Below are positions 58,032 to 64,000 of a stretch of DNA of 64,000 bases, in pieces. This stretch comes from Panagrolaimus kolymaensis (Eukaryota > Nematoda > Chromadorea > Rhabditida > Panagrolaimidae): the NCBI GenBank assembly GCA_028622995.1, contig JAJQJQ010000023.1:2480001-2544000 (forward strand). The letters run 5' to 3'. The stretch's first letter is position 1. Each line of letters opens with the position of its first letter. The notes under the pieces were generated by a model, which saw only the letters and a list, made by a program, of their open reading frames with translations, did no database searches and was not told the origin of the DNA. The position numbers and the translations under genes were made by a program.

Positions 58032-59824
58032 GTGCCTCCGCTCATCTTCATCATGGCAACTGATCCAGAACGTGCTTTAAATCGACAACTTCGAGCTATG
58101 AAGGAACGTATGAAACAAATGGAAGCAGTGTTCGAAGCTCAGGATGAAGAGTCTAATCAAAGAATCAACGAATTAACTACTCAACAAAAAGCTTTGATGC
58201 AGAAAGTAAGTTTTCTTCTTCTTTTACTTTATTCTCACATGTGACATTGAATTTGTAGGTACGAGACACAGAAAAGATGTGCAATGATCTCAGTGATGAA
58301 AAAGCTGATTTGATTCGACAACTTGAAGCTTTACCTCAATCAACAAGATCTCAAACTTCCAATGTTCCTTTGAGTGCTCAACCAGCTTCTGGTCTCTCTG
58401 ATTCAATGGTCCAAGAATATGATGAACTTCGAGATAGAAATGATGCATTGGAAACAGAAAGGGTATGTGATTTAGTTTCTCATCTTGTTCATATTAAAAC
58501 CAAATCGTATTTCAGTCACGCTTACAAACCCTCTTGGAAGAATGTGAAAGCAAAGTTCAAATGGAAATGGAACTCAATGAAGAACTTGAACGTGCTTGCG
58601 CTGATCAAAAAGAACAAATTCAAATGCTATCCAAAGCTATAAAGGAACTTCAACAAGACCTTCAAGTAGGCTTTATTATTATTTTTCTTGCAATACTTAT
58701 TTTCTTTTCTTTTTTTAGGAACGTGGAGAAATTGTGAAAGCGCTCCAAAATCAACTTGATCATCTATCAGAAGCAAAAGTTGGCAATGGAATTACTTTGA
58801 AAGATGAAATCGCTGCTTTCTGCAAAGAGAACGAACAAGAAGCTCAACTAAGAAAGAAGGCAGATGACTATGATAAGGTCGTTGCTGAATTACAAGTCAA
58901 AGATCGAGAACTTGCCGATAAAGAAAAGAAAATCAATGAACTTGAACAAGAAGTTAGTTTTTTTTAATATCTTTTCCACGATTTATAGTTTATCTCTTTT
59001 AGGCCGGGGTTCATCGTCGTGCTGTTAATGTTAAAAAAGAAGAAGAAAAGAAAAAGGACGTTGACCTTGAATGTCTTCGTGTATCCTTCAAAGATCTTTT
59101 GGACAAAACGAAGCGTTTGGAAAAAGAACTTGACGACAAACTTGATCTTGTAGCAGAAAATACAGCAATCAAACACCACAATGGAACGTTATCAGAAGAG
59201 AACGAAAGAATGAAGAAAGAAGTGACTCGTCTCAAGAAGATGTATGGATATGCTGAAGCTCGAGCTGATGAAAATGAACATATCCTCCAGAAAGTTACGG
59301 CACGAGCTCCTCCAGTTATCAATCCTCTTGATGGTACTCTTCCAAATCAATCCATGTTCAGCCATCCGATATCTTCGTTCTCAACTCCAAACCCAAAAAA
59401 TCGTGCAGCATCTACTTCAAAAATTATTCGATCGTCGTCTACAGTCGCCAAGCGTGAACCATCTCTTTCTTCAAATGCTTCCAACTTTCCTGCTTCCATG
59501 ATTCAAACGCCTCTTGTTCCTCGGAAACGTGGAATAATGCTTGATCTGACTGAACCTGTCAATCGTGAACGGCTCGACTTCAAGTAATTTTTGTTTTACC
59601 TTTTTATGAACTTAAATAATCTTTTTGCTTTTAGGGTTCATGCTTTATCCGAAAAGAACAAACGTCGACGCGTGGAACATCTCAACTCTCATTATGATCC
59701 TTCTCTTGGTACTTATGATGAAAGCTTCGGTGAAACACCTACGAAAGCTGCCGCAATCTCGAAAGCGACTCCAAAAAAAGATAGCTTCTTTCAATCAATT
59801 CTACGAAGAAAGAATTCTTTATAA
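58032..59824 (+). CDS. unassigned coiled-coil protein with Ser/Thr-Pro rich basic C-terminus
   Basis: Six or seven exons encode about 500 residues. Two in-frame starts are possible, 58032 (MPPLIFIMATDPERA) and 58053 (MATDPERALNRQLRAM); the second gives a soluble N-terminus and is preferred. Heptad-rich coiled coil covers most of residues 1-340 (for example QLRAMKERMKQMEAVFEAQD, VHRRAVNVKKEEEKK). A low-complexity region (Ser/Asn/Pro) and a basic tail with TP/SP sites (ETPTKAAAISKATPKKD, SILRRKN) follow. No motor or catalytic motif is visible. It could be a centrosomal, nuclear-envelope or kinetochore protein; Spindly-type proteins have a similar length and layout, but I cannot see a diagnostic motif. 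Confidence 0.6.
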
Positions 59825-62350
59825 TAAGCATCTTTAACTTGTTCATTGTTATATTTTTTTACCTTGTATTCTTTTCTTCTGTACATTGTTTATTTTATCT
59901 TGTAGTTATTTGTTATGTTTTTCGTATGCACGGTTAAAATAAAGATTGAACTAACTTTTTTTTTTGAATGTTTAGCCTCCTAACAAACGATTCATTCAGC
60001 GGCATGTCTAATTTTTTAACTATGAAACAAGGTATTGTAAATTATTCCCACTGGAAGTTAGGAGTCATTTTTTGTTGTTGTTTTTTTTCTCTTTGACATG
60101 ATGATTTATTTATTTTTCAAACACATTGCGACAATTTTTCAATCTTTTTTTTTTCAAGTAAAAAACGAAGTCTGAGTTTTATTAGTACTTATTGTTTCTG
60201 CTACTTCAAAGGCTTACATAGAAAGAAAAAAAAGAGGAAGAATAAAAATGTGAATCAAGCGTGCATAAAAGAGAAGAACTTTGTGAATTTAGGAAACTCT
60301 TTTTATTCCTTTGTTTTCTGAATAACATTATCGTTCCATCTGGCATTTTTTTGCTCCTTCAACAAAAATGACGAATGAGTTGTCGTAACTCCTTTCGGTC
60401 GCGGGCTTTAAAGCTTTTTTTGAAGACCTTCGCCGAAGATGTGTTCTCCTTTTTTTTGTTTCTTGCTTCTCAAAATTCTTAGTAGCTTCTTTTGTTCAAA
60501 CAATAACAAACTCTGACTCCTTTTTCGTTTTTTTTTGATTCTTTTATCTTGATTAAAGTTTTATGGCTGCGGTTCTCAAAGATACAAAGTTGCGCAAGGA
60601 AGAGCATAGGGGCGAGCCAATAGATATTATGCTGTAGCTTTTTCATGTTGTTGTTTAAACGAAACGATGTCGTCTTTTAAAGAAGTGACAAATTTGAATA
60701 ATAAAAAAACGATGCAAAACACTTCTTCCATTTTTCGGGGACATTTTTTCTCTATGGTTTATGAGGAGAATTGAAGCGCAACAATTTTCAAACTCAAAAT
60801 TGCGCATTGCCTTCTTATTCTTGATTGCCTCCCTTCAAATTGCAATTAGTTGTTCATTCCAAAGCTACTGACTGACTGCCTTGTTATATCTAAAGCGTTC
60901 TTTTTTCTTTGAAAACAAATAAAATGTTATAAATAATGCTTTTTTTACTAGTCGGTGGAATAAATGGTTTCTAAATGAGAAGTTTATTACCTTGAAAATC
61001 TGTCGGAATTAATGATGTTTTTTGTTTGTTTGATAGAATGTTAGTAATATTTTTTAATAATGTAATCCCTAACCTTTATGAGCTTCAAAACAAGATTTAT
61101 TGCATTCTTAAGATACTCGCTATTTTTTCTTTTTCTTTAAAAGCCTTTATTTTGAAAATTAATCATGTTTGAATAAACGCAACTCTTCTGCCACTGTTTA
61201 ATAAAAACTTTTGATTGAAGTTGGCTTGAAATCATACTTTTGCATTTTCTGTAACTTTTTCCACAACCCTTCATTATATTCAGGTACCAAAAATGGCTGC
61301 TTTTTCACCATAATTTTTTTTACATTTATTTAATTTCATTAATTCGGTTATTTTTCATCCTTAATTAACTCGAACATTACATACATGTTTTTCACTATTT
61401 AATTTTGCTTCATGATTGAGACTGTGGATCTTCTTACTCATGGCATTTTTTGAAAAGTTTATAAATCCAGCAGAATTTCCCTCGAAAAATATTTACTAAC
61501 TTTATTCTTTATCTTTTTTTGCCTTAAATTTTCTAAGAACACTTTTGTGGCTTCTGTAAATATAATACAAGGACCACACAAAAGTATACCCTTTTTCAGC
61601 TTCTTTTTTTTAAATTTCCTTTTATGCGTTATTTGAAACCTTTTCTGTTAGTCAGTTAGTGCTAGTCTTTGATGGCATTTCTTCTTTAACTCTCACTCAC
61701 CACTTAAAAAAGAAATGCAATTGTTGTTCTTTTGACATAGCAAATTTTTTTAACGTTTTTCAATTTGCAAAAACCTTAAATTTTCGCTTTTAAGAAGTTT
61801 GATTTGATTAGCTGGAAATTTCTAAGAATATAATCTGTTTAGCTTTCATTTTTAGAACTTCATACAACTCAATTTCATCATCGAAATCAATGAATGAATG
61901 ACCATTAACATTATCTTTTTCACTTTTGTTGGTTGTTTATGGTCCGTGAAATCCAATAGTTTTTAAGCTTAAAAAGTTTGAAAGAGAAGTATTTTTTGCT
62001 GGAAGAAAAAAAAGTTGCGTGCGCGAAGGAGAAAAAAGGAAGGAAGAAGCGTGTGTTGCCGAAGTCACTGCTGCTGCCTGCTTCTTCAAGCTTCAAACTT
62101 TCAAGTGAAGATTCTTCATCCCGCGAGACCTTTACTTATCCATTCTCTCTATTTTGTGGGGCTATTTTCTTGTCTTTTTTCCATTCATTCAACTTTGACT
62201 TTGAATCCTCCATCAAAAATAAAAAATGGGAGAAAATTGAAAGAAACTCTAGTGTGAAAACTAAATATTTTTTTCATGTTTCAAAAAATCATGTAAACAA
62301 ACAATATTTGATTTTTGATTGGCTGCTTTCATAAAGTTATTTAAAATTAT
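59825..62350. other. 2.5-kb gene-poor tract
   Basis: The largest empty stretch in the window. It is AT-rich with long T runs and short tandem motifs. Small imperfect hairpins occur (such as GAAGACCTTCGCCGAAGAT near 60423). The 118-codon frame at 61978 is charged low complexity with overlapping alternative frames and is not called. The right part should hold the promoter of the following membrane-protein gene. It may contain enhancers or an ncRNA that I cannot recognise. Confidence 0.5.
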
Positions 62351-63985
62351 TATGTCATCAAAAAATAAAAATTTTGTTTGGTGGGAGAATGCATTGAATG
62401 TGGTGACGAAGTTTGCTGCAAATGATCTTCATATCGACCCATTAACATTTTTAGTTATTACTGCTTTTATTAGTAGTTTAATTATTTCATCGGTTAGGTT
62501 TTAAAAATTTTCTTTATTCAATAACAATTCTCAATTAGCCCTCATTTTGGTTTATTATATAAAAAACAAACGTCTATTAAATTTAAAATTTTGATTTCGT
62601 TTCAGTGTTGCTGTTTTTATTGTATGTGTTACTGTATGTTACGCAAATATCGTAGAACGAATGGCAATGAAAACAGGGTAAACTTTTATAAATATTTTGG
62701 TGGTTTTCTTGATTATAAAATTTTAGAGAGGGTTATTAGCATTAATGTTCGCAAATTTGGAAGAATTTGAAAGTCTTACACCATTGATAGTTTCACCAAC
62801 TTCGACCACTTCATCATTAAAACCCCCGAATATTACTCCACCTTTGCCACCAGTTAAAAGTGCATTTAAACCAACTAAACAACAATTAATAAAAGCTGCT
62901 CATGCTTTAACAAATGATTCCCCTCCACTTCCTAGACGGCCAAATTCAGGAAAAACTTTAATTGTACCTTTAACAGCTGCAAATAATCGGCAAAGTAACT
63001 TTTCATCTAAAATTAAGAATGAAAAATTATAATATTTTACAGTAAGAAATGTTCAAAATTTTGTTGGAACACCTGAATCAAGAATAACTTCAATTGAAGG
63101 TGGAACGACAAAAAGTTGTGCAACAATTCCAGAGGATGAAGAAGTGAGCATTGATGATGACGATGATGATGAAAGAACTGATATTGATTTAGTATCAATT
63201 GATAGGGTGAGAGGAGTTATGGTTTAGGAAAAGGAAAAGAAAAATAGCTTTAGACATATGTATCCACTAGGCATTCATGCACAGCAATAAAAGCTCCCAT
63301 TAAAACTACAGGAATTCATCAATTTAATTCTCAAGTGCCTATTCAAGAAAATGTGCCTTTCAAGGTTTGTCTCATTTTTTTCTAATTTAATTTTCGATCC
63401 AATAAAAATTCATTTTCTTCATTCATTATTTTTTAAGGAAAAGCCTCCTCTTTATGAACCACCAGCTCCACCATGGGAACCTTCAGCACCTATTCCTCAA
63501 CGACGCGCAAATATTCGATTGCCTTCAGAAAAATCTTCACGTAAATACATTCCCGGTCGTGATTCTCCTGGCTTATCCTCACCTGAAGCATCTTCATGTG
63601 GTCTGGAATCTCCAGCTGATACCACTGGTTCCATCAGTGATAGTTTTATAATTCCGTCAGAATCCGATGATTCTCGAACTCGAAATGGCGCTGTTTATTC
63701 GCTAGATACTTTTCAAGAAAAAGCTTCCAATGATGCTTGCTCAATTGAAACAGATGCACAGTCAAATAAAAAATTTCATTTACATCGAATTGAAGAAGAA
63801 TCGGAACATTATGAAGATCCAAATGGAAGTCGAATTGCTGGAAGATCTACGGTATCCACACAATCACAGGGTTTTTATTGTGGAAGAATACCGAGATCTA
63901 TTTCACAACAGGTAATAAATAAATTAAGAAAAAATAAAAATAAAATAATTTATTATGTTTTTAGCTTGAATTAATGAAAAAATAA
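62351..63985 (+). CDS. single-pass membrane protein with proline-rich cytoplasmic tail
   Basis: Six or seven exons from MSSKNKNFVWWENALNV to TAA at 63983-63985, where splicing gives QLELMKK, encode about 400 residues. A hydrophobic helix around residues 30-50 (FLVITAFISSLIISS) runs into a Cys-rich juxtamembrane stretch (CCCFYCMCYCM) that could be palmitoylated, and a basic stop-transfer (LRKYRRT). The tail is disordered, with SH3-type proline motifs (PPLPRRP, PPLYEPPAPPWEP), an acidic DDDDDDE run, and many Ser. WW/SH3 ligands and a possible PPxY-like PPLYEP suggest adaptor or ubiquitin-ligase binding. I do not recognise the family. The gene appears complete, with AATAAA just after the stop near the window edge. 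Confidence 0.55.
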
Positions 63986-64000
63986 ATAAAGGATTTAAAA

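Noticed and set aside
60585..60625. short resemblance to U6 snRNA (TGCGCAAGGA)
   Set aside because: Only about ten bases match; the rest of U6 and its internal stem are absent.
61978..62334. 118-codon charged open frame
   Set aside because: Low-complexity Lys/Ser/Phe content with an overlapping frame of similar length; no start context or homologous motif.
1..64000. CRISPR arrays, integrases, phage or bacterial operons
   Set aside because: Introns, gene content and spacing are eukaryotic throughout; no regularly spaced repeats were seen.

Overview
The window looks like chromosomal DNA of a nematode. It is AT-rich and most introns are only about 35-70 nt, with GTAAGT-like donors and TTTTCAG/TTTTAG acceptors. 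Gene density is high on both strands, and several products are typical of nematodes: a cuticlin-type ZP fragment, calexcitin, a tandem SH2/tyrosine-kinase pair of the expanded Fes/Fer-like type, and an AGE-1 class IA PI3-kinase. I cannot name the species from sequence alone; a free-living or facultative rhabditid/tylenchine nematode is an inference.

Layout. 1-3.4 kb: 3' end of malic enzyme, calexcitin, and RPB8 (minus). 3.6-6.5 kb: COG4, divergent from RPB8. 6.5-9.4 kb: a Ly6-like secreted protein (minus) and two unassigned membrane proteins. 10.2-16.3 kb: two glutathione-peroxidase paralogues, the second with its active site replaced, flanking a degenerate F-box-associated-like gene and a nest of foldback transposons. 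16.5-20.5 kb: a PPIL2/cyn-4 cyclophilin whose 2.1-kb intron contains an antisense gene combining a B-box-like zinc site with a GIY-YIG-like nuclease domain. 20.6-27.6 kb (minus): an unassigned secreted protein and the AGE-1 PI3-kinase. 28.1-32.1 kb (minus): two Mediator subunits, MED8 and MED26; one MED26 intron holds a GC-rich, hairpin-rich block. 32.7-35.2 kb: IFT43 and an alpha-1,3-fucosyltransferase. 35.8-40.4 kb: the tandem SH2 tyrosine kinases. 40.8-45.4 kb (minus): a large AKAP2_C-like scaffold and an MRG15-type chromatin reader. 45.9-46.6 kb: a short ZP/cuticlin fragment. 46.9-53.8 kb (minus): troponin I and THOC2. 54-64 kb: ribosomal protein L35A, an SLC12A8-type cotransporter (minus), a coiled-coil protein, and a proline-rich membrane protein at the right edge.

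Most genes are ordinary conserved eukaryotic genes. The accessory biology is concentrated in 10-20 kb. The best candidates for something undescribed are the intron-nested B-box/GIY-YIG gene, with an in-frame downstream zinc-ribbon ORF behind a single stop codon, and the layered MITE nest that supplies the first codons of a neighbouring ORF. Exon limits were placed by eye from splice consensus and reading frame; family calls rest on recognised motifs, not on searches.
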